From Cohnella sp. SGD-V74 (lineage in GTDB: Bacteria; Bacillota; Bacilli; Paenibacillales; Paenibacillaceae), in the NCBI RefSeq assembly GCF_003001675.1, contig NZ_PVYW01000010.1:221945-285944 (forward strand): a DNA stretch of 64,000 nucleotides, in the 5' to 3' direction. This document shows positions 17,508-25,872 of this stretch, piece after piece. Position 1 is the first letter of the stretch, and the number at the start of each line of letters is the position of its first letter. The notes under the pieces were generated by a model. It had not been told where the DNA came from. It searched no databases and saw only the letters and a program-made list of their open reading frames with translations. Made by a program: the position numbers and the translations under genes.

Positions 17508-17510
17508 GTT
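17237..17510 (-). pseudogene. Duplicated 3' fragment of the P-loop ATPase gene
   Basis: The frame encodes EYFPDRPSDEIVDMYERC onward and matches the last 90 or so residues of the protein at 18440-19546 with only a few changes (ITPG for IAPG, RALQ for RVLQ, EGWY for EGLY). Homology stops abruptly at about 17507; the upstream residues of the open frame (MPSLQQKSST) are unrelated, there is no promoter or ribosome binding site, and both P-loops are missing. It is a non-functional remnant left by insertion of the adjacent toxin-antitoxin segment. Confidence 0.85.
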
Positions 17511-17530
17511 GATGATTTCTGCTGAAGGGA

Positions 17531-17568
17531 AGGCAAGCTCCTGGTTAAAAAGGAGCTTGCCTATTTTT
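17531..17568 (+). terminator. Orphan intrinsic terminator at the insertion junction
   Basis: AGGCAAGCTCC and GGAGCTTGCCT form a perfect 11-bp stem followed by ATTTTT. No plus-strand gene ends just before it, so it is probably left over from the donor locus of the inserted segment. It would also insulate mazE from upstream transcription. Confidence 0.75.
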
Positions 17569-17663
17569 GGAATCTTTTTTCGGGTGAAGGATATACTTTG
17601 GATAGTCGGACGGAGAGGGATGTGGTAAAATTGACTCAAGAGAGCAAGAAAGGCGGGGTATAC

Positions 17664-17930
17664 ATGGCGACTACAACGATTGGGAAATGGGGAAACAGCA
17701 TGGGTGTCCGCATTCCTCAGGAGATCTTGGAGCACGCTAATCTGGCGCTGGGTTCGAAAGTGGAAGTTCACCTGGTCCCCGAGCAAGGCATTCTATTAAA
17801 ATCGGCCGAGAAGAATAAGCGTAAATCTAACCGGGAACTGCGCAAGCTGTATCTGGCAAGACGCGGAAAAAACACGCCGCAAATGTCCCAAGGCGAACTG
17901 ATTGACGATTCCGTAGGGGATGAGTTTTGA
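17664..17930 (+). CDS. mazE: AbrB/MazE-type antitoxin
   Basis: An 88-residue protein. The start at ATG 17664 gives the canonical SpoVT/AbrB-like swapped-hairpin DNA-binding domain: TTTIGKWGNSMGVRIPQEIL, then HANLALGSKVEVHLV. The C-terminal half is basic then acidic (KNKRKSNRELRKLYLARR, ELIDDSVGDEF), as expected for the toxin-neutralising tail. It lies 3 bp before mazF, so translation is coupled. The pair should be autorepressed through the MazE domain. Base composition is lower in GC than the surrounding genes. Confidence 0.88.
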   Translation: MATTTIGKWGNSMGVRIPQEILEHANLALGSKVEVHLVPEQGILLKSAEKNKRKSNRELRKLYLARRGKNTPQMSQGELIDDSVGDEF

Positions 17931-17933
17931 GAA

Positions 17934-18356
17934 ATGACGATTATAGGGAACGTAGAACGAGGCAGTATTGTATGGTGCCAGCTTCACCCCACAAAAGGAC
18001 ATGAGCAAAACGGCTACCGTGCCTCAATCGTAATATCGGACGGATTCATTGATCCTTCATTGAACAAAATGGCGCTCACCGTTCCGGTCACGACGCAAGC
18101 GATGGGGCATAGCTTTGAAATCCCTGTCCCTCCGGGAATCAGAACACCCAATTCGATATTACTGCCTCCAAACCTCCACTTTATGGAGCTGGAAGGTGTA
18201 GTTCTGATTAACAATATAAGATCGATTGATCTTGACGCAAGAAATGCGGTTGTTATCGGCAGGGTCGATCCGTACTCCGTTTTTTTTGAAGAGATTATCG
18301 ATAATGTTATGGGAATCGTCGCTTACCCTGAAGATGACGAGGAGTCCGAAAACTAA
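17934..18356 (+). CDS. mazF: MazF/PemK-type mRNA interferase toxin
   Basis: A 140-residue CcdB/PemK-fold endoribonuclease. The N-terminus GNVERGSIVWCQLHPTKGHEQNGYR matches the MazF signature (RGxIxW...PTxGxEQxGxRP, with A in place of the usual P after R), VPVTTQ carries the conserved Thr, and LINNIRSIDLDAR matches the QIRSID helix. In B. subtilis MazF the Arg and Thr at these positions are catalytic, so an active sequence-specific RNase is expected. It is longer than typical MazF by about 25 residues, mainly an acidic C-terminal tail (AYPEDDEESEN). Confidence 0.88.
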   Translation: MTIIGNVERGSIVWCQLHPTKGHEQNGYRASIVISDGFIDPSLNKMALTVPVTTQAMGHSFEIPVPPGIRTPNSILLPPNLHFMELEGVVLINNIRSIDLDARNAVVIGRVDPYSVFFEEIIDNVMGIVAYPEDDEESEN

Positions 18357-18375
18357 ACTATCCCTACACCGACCC

Positions 18376-18715
18376 CCAAAAAAGATGCATGCCTTCCAAG
18401 CGCAGCAGCGACAGAGGAAGATACATGCATCTTTTATCGTTACACCTGTAAAGCTGCGAGCCGCAGGACATCCTCCCGGAATTGTTCGGCGATCCGTTCC
18501 AGCGCTGCGGAGTCCGCTGCCTCGGCATACAGCCCTTCCAGCCGATCCTGGAGGACGCGGGCTTCCGCCAGCAGTCCGATCGAGCGCTTCATGTCGGCGG
18601 AGTATTGCTGCTTGATCGGAGCGAGCTCTTCGGCATAGGTTTCGTCCGTTCCCGGAGCGATGCAGCGTTCGTACATGTCGACGATCTCGTCGGAAGGCCG
18701 GTCGGGAAAATATTC
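18376..18715. repeat. Right copy of the ~340-bp direct duplication
   Basis: This is the resident copy: it contains the true 3' end of the ATPase gene and its terminator, a long hairpin in which AAAGATGCATG pairs with CATGCATCTTT. The other copy is at 17166-17507. Confidence 0.85.
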
Positions 18716-19546
18716 GTGCGGAGCGGTGCTGTCGAAGATCGCGAAGCCGACCTCCCGCACGACAACCATGTCGAGGCTGTTCGGATCGAAGCCGCAATGG
18801 TAGACCTCGGCGTCGAAGCCCCGTTCGGCGGCCGCGGCGGCCAGCCTCTTCAGCATCGTCGACTTGCCCGAGCCGGGGCGCCCCTTCAGCAAATACCGCT
18901 TCAGCCCGTCCGTCAGGCCGGGTACGAAGTCAACCGCCCCCTGCGGAGTCGCCGCGCCCAGGAAGCGGTGAATTTCCTGAGCCGTCCCTTCCTGCTTCCG
19001 GTCTCCGAACAGCCGAGAGATCGATTCGACGGTCAACTCGTCTGCCGCCTGGAAATCCATATTGCCGATATAGATTTTCTCCCAATCGTCATGAACGCGA
19101 AGCGCTTCGGCGAATCCGGCATAAGCTTCCTCGTACTTGCCCGATATGTCGCGTTCCAAGCTTGCGATTTCGGCCGCGCGCGCTTCGAGAGCCGACTTAT
19201 CGCACGCTTCTGCCAAGTCGACTTCCAGTATCGTCGCTCCTTCCACCTTCGGTACGAAGGCGTTCGGAGTCGTGCCGTCGATAACCCCGAGCTTCAGTCC
19301 GGGAACGATCAGTCCGTCAAGCGCATCCGGATCGGAGGCGCAGGAGATACGCCACGCTTCATGTCCGGCCTCTGCAAGTCTGTCGCCGATCGAACGAAGG
19401 CTGCAGGCTTTCCCCAATCCAGCGCCTCCCCGCAGCACGTAAAGCCGCTCCAATCCTTGCAAGGAGGAATGAAGCAGGCTCGTGTAGCCCTTCGCCGTGT
19501 TGCCGCCCGTATAAAAGTCGTAAATGTTGCCGCTCATCTTCGTCAC
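18440..19546 (-). CDS. P-loop ATPase with two nucleotide-binding motifs (PRK06851-like)
   Basis: A 368-residue protein with tandem P-loop domains. The second Walker A, GRPGSGKSTMLKR near residue 218, is canonical. The first, RGGAGLGKACSLRS near residues 38-52, has Ala in place of the Ser/Thr after Lys and is probably impaired. Family members of this length in Firmicutes are uncharacterised cytosolic ATPases. The region between the domains is helical (ALEARAAEIASLERDISGKY). The start at ATG 19546 may instead be MSGNIYD three codons later. Downstream, its last 90 codons are duplicated beyond a MazEF pair. Confidence 0.75.
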   Translation of the reverse strand: MTKMSGNIYDFYTGGNTAKGYTSLLHSSLQGLERLYVLRGGAGLGKACSLRSIGDRLAEAGHEAWRISCASDPDALDGLIVPGLKLGVIDGTTPNAFVPKVEGATILEVDLAEACDKSALEARAAEIASLERDISGKYEEAYAGFAEALRVHDDWEKIYIGNMDFQAADELTVESISRLFGDRKQEGTAQEIHRFLGAATPQGAVDFVPGLTDGLKRYLLKGRPGSGKSTMLKRLAAAAAERGFDAEVYHCGFDPNSLDMVVVREVGFAIFDSTAPHEYFPDRPSDEIVDMYERCIAPGTDETYAEELAPIKQQYSADMKRSIGLLAEARVLQDRLEGLYAEAADSAALERIAEQFREDVLRLAALQV

Positions 19547-19751
19547 ACCTTCCTAGGCTGATGTCATGGCCTATATCCATCGTATTTCGTCGCCCTTGAT
19601 TTGGTGCGGCTGAACGCGGGCGACCATCAAGCCTGGAGTTATTTGGCGAACCGCCGGACGTACCGTCGGTGCTCTCAGGATCATTTGGCGGAGTAAAGCG
19701 AATACGCCATGCAGGAATCATGTCGGAGTATAGCTCACACGCCATACAGGG

Positions 19752-20801
19752 TCATCCGTCAAACGTATCGTACACGTCCTGCAAGGAAAACTTGGCAAGC
19801 GCCATCGTCTCGTCGGCCGCTCCGTAGTACATGCGGATCGTGTCTCCGTCCAGCAGAGCGCCGCAGGAGAACACGACCTTGCCGAAGAAGCCGTTGACCT
19901 CGTATTCGGCTTCCGGCTCCAGAATCGGGCGCGAGGAGCGAGCCAGCACCTTGCCCGGATCGTTCGCATCGAGCAGCACCGCTCCCATGCAGTAGCGGTG
20001 GGCCGCGTCCGCTCCGTGATAGAGGACGAGCCATCCCCGGTCCGTGCGAATCGGGACCGCTCCGCCGCCGATCCTCGCGCCGTCCCAGCGTCCGGGCCGG
20101 AGTCCGAGCAGATGACGATGATTGCCCCAATGAACGAGATCGGGCGATTCGGAGATCCACATCTCCGGTTCGCCGAAAGAATGCGGAACCGGGCGGTGGA
20201 GCGCGAACCAGCGCCCTCCGACGGGTTCGGGAAACAGGGCGGCGTCTTTATTTTCGGGGGACAGCATCAGGCCAAGGCGTTCGACGCCGCGAAAGTCGGC
20301 CGTTCTCGCCAAGCCGACCGCCACACCGCTGGAAGATACCGCGCTATAGGCGATGTAGAAGCCGTCCGGCAGCGGGGTAATCCGCGGATCTTCGATGCCC
20401 CAGGCTTCCGAAGCGTTTTCGGGATACAGGAAGGGATGCGCGTCGACGGAGAAGCGCACGCCGTCCCGGCTTCGGGCGACGCGCAGATGAGACATCGAGG
20501 TGAGCCGAACGACCCGCGAGCCTTCCCGGATCACGCGGCTGTCCGAGAAGTCGTAGCGCGGATCGTCCGCGGAGAAGCGCTCTACGATGACCGTTCCTCG
20601 GTTCTCGTCAAGCAGCGGGACGCGAATTTCTATTTCATTTTCTCCGACTGGCGCTTCCGCCACTCTCAACAGCAAAATCGTTTCTTCCCCATAGACGGCG
20701 ACTCCCGCGTTAAAAACGCCCATCACCCGGAAGTCGGGTATGGACGGCGGTACGTCCGCGGGCCGGAGAATTGGATTGTCGGGGTGTCTGGCGATCGGCA
20801 A
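19752..20801 (-). CDS. Glycoside hydrolase family 130 protein (phosphorylase-like)
   Basis: A 349-residue five-bladed propeller enzyme. I set the start at TTG 20801 because GAGGAGT lies 9 bp upstream and the product then begins LPIARHPDNPILRP, the usual GH130 opening; longer frames upstream overlap tmrB. Family motifs: GVFNAGVAVYG, SHLRVARSRDG, AWGIEDPRITPL (EDPR with the proposed catalytic Asp), YSAVSSSGVAVGLA, GARIGGGAVPIRTDRGWLVLYHG (split by context) and EYEVNGFFGKVVFSCG. GH130 enzymes mostly phosphorolyse beta-mannosides in the cytosol. No transporter is adjacent, so the substrate is open. Confidence 0.85.
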   Translation of the reverse strand: MPIARHPDNPILRPADVPPSIPDFRVMGVFNAGVAVYGEETILLLRVAEAPVGENEIEIRVPLLDENRGTVIVERFSADDPRYDFSDSRVIREGSRVVRLTSMSHLRVARSRDGVRFSVDAHPFLYPENASEAWGIEDPRITPLPDGFYIAYSAVSSSGVAVGLARTADFRGVERLGLMLSPENKDAALFPEPVGGRWFALHRPVPHSFGEPEMWISESPDLVHWGNHRHLLGLRPGRWDGARIGGGAVPIRTDRGWLVLYHGADAAHRYCMGAVLLDANDPGKVLARSSRPILEPEAEYEVNGFFGKVVFSCGALLDGDTIRMYYGAADETMALAKFSLQDVYDTFDG

Positions 20802-20961
20802 ACGGGACCAACTCCTCTTTCTCGTAGAATATGCAGCCTCGGAGCGGGAAATACGGATTGGCGCTTCCTCATTGCGGAGCGAAAAAAGAAGGATAGACCG
20901 GACGACGCGGCGAAAAGGAAACAGTACGGAAATCGAGTCCATTACAACGGAAGTGAAGCGG

Positions 20962-21552
20962 ATGATCATCTGGATTAACGGCGCCTTCGGCGCAGGCAAG
21001 ACGCAGACCGCCTATGAGCTGCACAGAAGATTGCCGGACTCCTTCGTCTATGATCCGGAGAATGCCGGTTATTTTATTCGCAAGAACGTTCCCAAGCGGA
21101 TCGCGCTGGGCGATTTTCAAGACTATCCGATGTGGCGGGACACGAACTACGCGATGCTTAAGCATCTGGACAGCGAATACGACGGCGTCGTGATTGCGCC
21201 GATGACGCTCGTCCATCCGGGATACTTCGACGAGATCGTCGGACGGCTGAGGGAGGATGGGGTGTCGGTGCGCCATTTCGCGCTGTGCGCGGGGAAGGAG
21301 ACGCTGCTGAAGCGGCTGAGGGGCCGGGGAGAGGGAAGCGAATCATGGGCGGCCGCGCAGATCGACCGGTGCGTGGCGGCGCTCTCCGACGAGAAGTTCG
21401 CCTATCATCTCGACACCGAGGGGCATTCGGTCGCGGACAACGCGGAGCGAATCGCCGAGCTGGCGGGACTGGCGCTGCAGCCGGACGAACGAAGCCGCAT
21501 GCGCAAGGCGTACGACCGCATCCGAACACAGATTCGGCATATCCGCTTCTGA
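20962..21552 (+). CDS. tmrB: Tunicamycin resistance protein TmrB-like ATP-binding protein
   Basis: A 196-residue protein, start at ATG 20962 (MIIWINGAFGAGKTQTAYEL). It matches B. subtilis TmrB along its length as I recall it: the Walker A GAFGAGKT at residues 7-14, HRRLPDSFVYDPE, DYPMWRDTNYAML, PMTLVHPGYFDEIVGRLR, KETLLKRLRGRGEGSESWAA and QIDRCVAALS. TmrB binds tunicamycin and ATP at the membrane and gives tunicamycin resistance; it also resembles small nucleotide kinases. It is divergent from the GH130 gene, whose start lies 160 bp away, and is followed by its own terminator. Confidence 0.9.
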   Translation: MIIWINGAFGAGKTQTAYELHRRLPDSFVYDPENAGYFIRKNVPKRIALGDFQDYPMWRDTNYAMLKHLDSEYDGVVIAPMTLVHPGYFDEIVGRLREDGVSVRHFALCAGKETLLKRLRGRGEGSESWAAAQIDRCVAALSDEKFAYHLDTEGHSVADNAERIAELAGLALQPDERSRMRKAYDRIRTQIRHIRF

Positions 21553-21587
21553 CTCGGGGATCGCCCAACCCGCCTATTCGCGTCGCA

Positions 21588-21622
21588 AAACATGAAGCCC
21601 GATCGGGTTTCATGTTTTTTTC
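21588..21622 (+). terminator. Intrinsic terminator after tmrB
   Basis: AAACATGAAGCCC and GGGTTTCATGTTT form a 13-bp stem (one G-U pair) with a GATC loop, followed directly by a T run. Confidence 0.88.
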
Positions 21623-21669
21623 ATTCATTGTGCCGATTATAAAAGGATTTTGAAGCAAAATGTTGAAAC

Positions 21670-21698
21670 TTGACATAGCAGTCAATTATTCTTCCTAT
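21670..21698 (+). promoter_or_regulatory. Candidate promoter for the c-di-GMP sensor gene
   Basis: A perfect TTGACA at 21670-21675, 17 bp, then the weaker TCCTAT. It lies inside a longer open frame and so argues for the ATG at 21720 as the true start rather than 21660. Confidence 0.4.
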
Positions 21699-21719
21699 GC
21701 AAAGAAGGCAGGGAGCATC

Positions 21720-24700
21720 ATGGTTCAGGAGTACCGGATCGGCGTCATCGCGCCGTATCTGGACGGCGAATATTACGGCAGGCTGCTGCCTTACATTCAA
21801 GAGGCCGTTCGGGAGAGACGTTCCCGTCTGTTCGCCGTGCAGGTCGCGGACGACTATTTGGGCATCGATTCGTTGGAGGAACCGATCGCCTCAGGGCTTA
21901 TCGACGCCTGGATCGCCATTCTGCCCTCCGCGAGCGAGACGGTTCTCGAAACGTTGGAAAACAGCGGCAAGCCTTTCGTCTGCATCGGCTTTCCTTCGCC
22001 CGTTCCTTCGGGCCACTCCGTGCTGGTCGAAAATCGTTCGGGCATGAGAGCGGCAGTGAGGCACCTGATCGATCATGGACATACGCGAATCGCGTTTATC
22101 GGCAATCGGGCGCAGTACGATCTGTACGAGCGTTACCAGGGGTATCTGGAGGCGCTGGCCGAGAGGGGGCTTCCGCTCGACGAACGGCTCGTCGTCGACA
22201 CCGAAGACAACCTCATGAACGCCGGAGAGAAAGCGATGCTGGAGCTGCTGGACCGGGGCGCCGAGTTTACGGCGGTCGCCGCGGGCACGGACTTCAACGC
22301 GCTCGGCGCCACCGATTGCCTGCAGATGCGTGGACTCGGAGTTCCGCAAGACTGCGCGGTGACGGGGTTCGACGATATCTATCAGGCGGCGGTCAACTAC
22401 CCGTCGCTCACGACCGTTCGCCAGCCCCTTGAACGGATGGCCGGAGAAGCGGTGAGAATCGCCGTCGAGCTGCTGGAAGGGCGTTCGCAATCGGAGGAGG
22501 CCACGTTCGTGCCGGCCGAGCTGGTCGTCCGGTCTTCCTGCTCCTGTTCGGAGAGGTCGCAGTTCCGGACGGCGGACGAATTCGACCGCTACTTGATCAG
22601 CCTGTCGCAGCTGCGCCGTTCGTTCCATACGATCACGAACAACAATTACCGGATGACAAGAGGGCTCATCAACGCGACGCGGGACGAGAGAGTCGACTTC
22701 TCCAAGCTGTTCTGGAATCTCGCGCATTGGGGCTGCCTGGCTCTGTGGGAGACGGACGAGAGCGGCAACCGGCGCCTGGTCGTGCGCCAGACGTTCAGCA
22801 AGAGGGGCGACCCTGTGCCTCCCGACGGCTCGGCGTATCCGTTCGAGCATTTTCCTCCGCTTGAGACGCTGCCTCCGGGAACGCTGCCCGGGGGAGGGGA
22901 CGTCGTCGTGCTTCACCCGGTCAAGTCGGAGATGAAAAACTGGGGCTACATCGCGCTGGCCGGACCGCTGGACCCGAACTCCAATTTCATCGCGAACGAT
23001 CTGTTCCGGCATAGCTTCACGATTCTGGCCGTCGCGTTGGAGCGGGAGCTGCTGTTCAACCGCGTCCGTGCGATCGCGGAGAAGCTGGAGATCGTCTCGA
23101 ACGTCACGAACGACGGAATTTGGGACTGGGATCTGAGCACGGGCAAGATCGATTGGAACATCCGCGCGCACAAAATATTAAGTCCGTCCGCCGCCAAGCT
23201 GACGAGCGACCCCCGCTCCTTCTTGAAGCTGCTGCATCCGGAGGACCGCCGGGCAATGTGGCGGGCGCTCGAACGCGTCCGTTCCAAGGCTGACCGGCAG
23301 CCGATCCAGATCGAGCTGCGAATCGGCGGAATGGCGGAAGGCGATCGGCAGATCTGGGTGCATCTCGCGGGCGATCTCGTTCGCGGAGCTTCGGGCCGCG
23401 GAGACCGTGTCATCGGTTCGATTACCGATATTACCGAGAAGAAGTTCAACGAAGCGAAGATCACGCAGCTGGCTTATTGGGATTCCTTGACGGGATTGCC
23501 TAACCGCATGCGGTTCAAGGAACTGCTCCAGGAGGCCATGGAGGAGCGGGTCAAGGACGGCAAGAAGCTGGCCGTCATGATGATCGATCTCGACCGGTTC
23601 AAGATCGTCAACGATACGCTCGGTCATCAGACGGGCGATCTGCTGCTCCAGTTGGCCTCTGCCAAGTTGCAGGAATGCGTCGGGCCTCAGGGGATCGTCG
23701 CACGATTCGCCGGCGACGAATTCATCGCGCTGCTGTCCAGGATCGAAGGGGCCGAGGAGATCAACCGCATTGCCGACCGGATGCTGCTGATGCTGACCAA
23801 GCCGTTCGTGCTGGAAGGGCAGGAGTTTTATTTGTCCGCGAGCCTGGGGGCGTGCATGTATCCTTGCGACGCGCAGGACGTCGACTCGCTCATCCGATTC
23901 TCCGATTTGGCGATGTACTATTCGAAGGAAAACGGCGGCAACCGGCTCAAGGTCTATACGCCGGCATTAAGCTCGAAAAGAGTTGAGAGGTTCAATATGG
24001 AAACGGGTCTCAGACACGCGTTGGAACGGGGAGAGCTGGCGCTGAATTTTCAACCGCAAGTGTCTCTCGTATCGGGTAAAGTGTACGGAGCGGAGACGCT
24101 CATCCGCTGGAGCTCGTCCGACGGAAAAACGATACAGCCGGGCGAGTTCATTCCGCTGGCGGAGGAGACGGGGCTGATCATCCCGATCGGCCAGTGGGTG
24201 CTGGAGCAAGCCTGCCGGGCGTGCAAAAGCTGGATTCACGCGGGCATGCCTTCGCTCGTCATCTCCGTCAACATCTCGGCTCTCCAGTTCCAGCAGGAGG
24301 ATTTTCCGGACATCGTCCGCAAGGTGCTGAAGGACACGGGCATCCAGCCGTATAATCTGTGCCTGGAGATTACCGAGCATACGGCCGTCCAGAATATGGA
24401 GCACAGCATCCGAATGCTCGGCCAACTGGTGGAGATCGGGGTCAAAATCGCGATCGACGACTTCGGCATGGGCCAGTCGTCCCTCTACTGGCTGAAGAAG
24501 CTGCCCCTGCACATCGTCAAAATCGATCCGTCGTTCATCCGCAATCTGACGAAGGATTCGGACGACGCCGCCATCGCCAAAGCGGTTATCGAAATGTCGC
24601 ACGGGCTTGGACTGTCCGTTACGGCGGAGGGCGTCGAGACGGAGGATCAGCTCAAGCGGCTTCAGCAGCTCCAGTGCGACCGCATCCAGGGCTTCTTCAC

Positions 24701-24761
24701 CGGTCGCCCGATGACGTCCGATCAGTTCATTGCGTATTTCCTCGAAATTGTCAACTGGTAA
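21720..24761 (+). CDS. Sugar-binding-domain / PAS / GGDEF / EAL sensor protein
   Basis: A 1013-residue protein starting MVQEYRIGVIAPYLDGEYYG. Residues 1-280 are a periplasmic-binding-protein-like LacI sensor domain (HTRIAFIGNR, VTGFDDIYQAAVNYPSLTTVRQP) with no HTH in front and no signal peptide, so sensing is cytosolic. Residues 300-445 are a GAF-like or linker region, about 448-575 a PAS domain (WDWDLSTGKI, HPEDRRAMW), about 590-745 GGDEF (LTGLPNRMRF, DRFKIVNDTLGH, RFAGDEF) and 760-1010 EAL (GAETLIRW, LEITEHT, IDDFGMGQSSL, AEGVET). All main EAL metal ligands seem present; the GGDEF loop is AGDEF. It probably makes or breaks c-di-GMP in response to a sugar-like ligand. Confidence 0.85.
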   Translation: MVQEYRIGVIAPYLDGEYYGRLLPYIQEAVRERRSRLFAVQVADDYLGIDSLEEPIASGLIDAWIAILPSASETVLETLENSGKPFVCIGFPSPVPSGHSVLVENRSGMRAAVRHLIDHGHTRIAFIGNRAQYDLYERYQGYLEALAERGLPLDERLVVDTEDNLMNAGEKAMLELLDRGAEFTAVAAGTDFNALGATDCLQMRGLGVPQDCAVTGFDDIYQAAVNYPSLTTVRQPLERMAGEAVRIAVELLEGRSQSEEATFVPAELVVRSSCSCSERSQFRTADEFDRYLISLSQLRRSFHTITNNNYRMTRGLINATRDERVDFSKLFWNLAHWGCLALWETDESGNRRLVVRQTFSKRGDPVPPDGSAYPFEHFPPLETLPPGTLPGGGDVVVLHPVKSEMKNWGYIALAGPLDPNSNFIANDLFRHSFTILAVALERELLFNRVRAIAEKLEIVSNVTNDGIWDWDLSTGKIDWNIRAHKILSPSAAKLTSDPRSFLKLLHPEDRRAMWRALERVRSKADRQPIQIELRIGGMAEGDRQIWVHLAGDLVRGASGRGDRVIGSITDITEKKFNEAKITQLAYWDSLTGLPNRMRFKELLQEAMEERVKDGKKLAVMMIDLDRFKIVNDTLGHQTGDLLLQLASAKLQECVGPQGIVARFAGDEFIALLSRIEGAEEINRIADRMLLMLTKPFVLEGQEFYLSASLGACMYPCDAQDVDSLIRFSDLAMYYSKENGGNRLKVYTPALSSKRVERFNMETGLRHALERGELALNFQPQVSLVSGKVYGAETLIRWSSSDGKTIQPGEFIPLAEETGLIIPIGQWVLEQACRACKSWIHAGMPSLVISVNISALQFQQEDFPDIVRKVLKDTGIQPYNLCLEITEHTAVQNMEHSIRMLGQLVEIGVKIAIDDFGMGQSSLYWLKKLPLHIVKIDPSFIRNLTKDSDDAAIAKAVIEMSHGLGLSVTAEGVETEDQLKRLQQLQCDRIQGFFTGRPMTSDQFIAYFLEIVNW

Positions 24762-24782
24762 GCCGAGGTGCGGCTGCGCGCT

Positions 24783-25754
24783 TCACCCCTCGTAGAGCGC
24801 GGCCGCGGCCAAGCATTCCTCCCGCACGGCGGCGCGAAGCTCGTCCGGAGCCAGCGCCTCCGCGTCGCGGCCGTATTTCATCACGATGTCGCGCGCGGAC
24901 TCCAGCGTGTTGAACTCGACGAACGCCTCCATCTTCTCTTCCCCTCGTACTTCCTCGCATGAGACCGTCTTCACGTATCTTTCGCCCGCGAACGTTTCCC
25001 ATCTTGCCGCAGCCACGCGAACCCGAGCGGGATAGCGGGGCAGATTGGATTTGAATCGTTCCATCGACTGCTCCCAATAGGCGGCCAGATCGAAGCCCTC
25101 CGGCCGGACGAAGGTTTCGTCCAGCATCTCGGCGCCGTGCAGGCGGGACAGCCGGAAAGTGCGGAGGGAATCCTCTTCCGCGCTTTCCTCCATGGCGACC
25201 GCGTACCAGACGCTCGTCTTGGCGACCAAGCCCAGAGGCAATACGGTTCGCTCCGTTATCTCGTCCGCAACCCGCCCGCGATAGCGGATGCGAAGCTTGC
25301 GCTGCTCCCAGACCGCCTCCTGGACGGTCTGCAGATGCGCGGAGCGCGCGGGAGCGGAGTGCCAGCCCGCGCCGTCGATATGGATGCGTTCCCGCACGTA
25401 TTCCGCGTCCCGGCGCGCCGGTTCGGGCAGGGCGGACAGCAGCTTGCGCAGCGCGGTCCCCGACGGCTCGTTCAGCCCCAGATCGGCGACAACGCTGGAG
25501 GAATGGAGCAGCAGCAAGGAACGGATCTCGTCTACCGTCATGGCCGTAATCCGGTTGCGGTAGCCTTCCGACAGCTTCCAGCCTCCCGCTGCTCCCCTCT
25601 CCGCGTAGACGGGAATGCCGGCCGCCGCCAACGCCTCCATATCGCGATGGACGGTCCGTTCGGAAACTTCAAGCTCGCCGGCGAGCTCCTTGGACGTCAT
25701 TTGCCCTCGTGCTTGCAGAAGGGAAAGCAGGGTCAGCAGTCGATCGGCTCTCAT
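24783..25754 (-). CDS. YafY-type HTH/WYL transcriptional regulator
   Basis: A 323-residue regulator. Residues 1-60 are an HTH_11/DeoR-like domain (RADRLLTLLSLLQARGQMTSKELAGEL, SERTVHRDMEALAAAG), followed by the WYL domain with its signature in modified form around residues 140-210 (RYRGRVADEITERTVLPLGLV, VWYAVAMEE, FRLSRLHGAE) and a C-terminal WCX extension. The start ATG 25754 has GGAGG 7 bp upstream. WYL regulators bind ligands or nucleic acids. It is divergent from the SDR gene with about 120 bp between them, which makes the SDR gene a likely target. Confidence 0.88.
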   Translation of the reverse strand: MRADRLLTLLSLLQARGQMTSKELAGELEVSERTVHRDMEALAAAGIPVYAERGAAGGWKLSEGYRNRITAMTVDEIRSLLLLHSSSVVADLGLNEPSGTALRKLLSALPEPARRDAEYVRERIHIDGAGWHSAPARSAHLQTVQEAVWEQRKLRIRYRGRVADEITERTVLPLGLVAKTSVWYAVAMEESAEEDSLRTFRLSRLHGAEMLDETFVRPEGFDLAAYWEQSMERFKSNLPRYPARVRVAAARWETFAGERYVKTVSCEEVRGEEKMEAFVEFNTLESARDIVMKYGRDAEALAPDELRAAVREECLAAAALYEG

Positions 25755-25872
25755 GCGTCGTTCCTCCGTTTGTTTCGGTTATGCTCAGTATATCCGATTT
25801 ATATGACAGCAGGTGTCATATATCAAGGCTAATCTGAGGAGGAAGGATCGAATTAAAGGAGGAAAAGAGAGT

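Noticed and set aside
19567..19750. Weak direct repeats (CGGAGTA, ACGCCAT, CAGG) between the ATPase and GH130 genes
   Set aside because: Only two partial units of about 37 bp can be aligned, with many differences, so I do not call an array.
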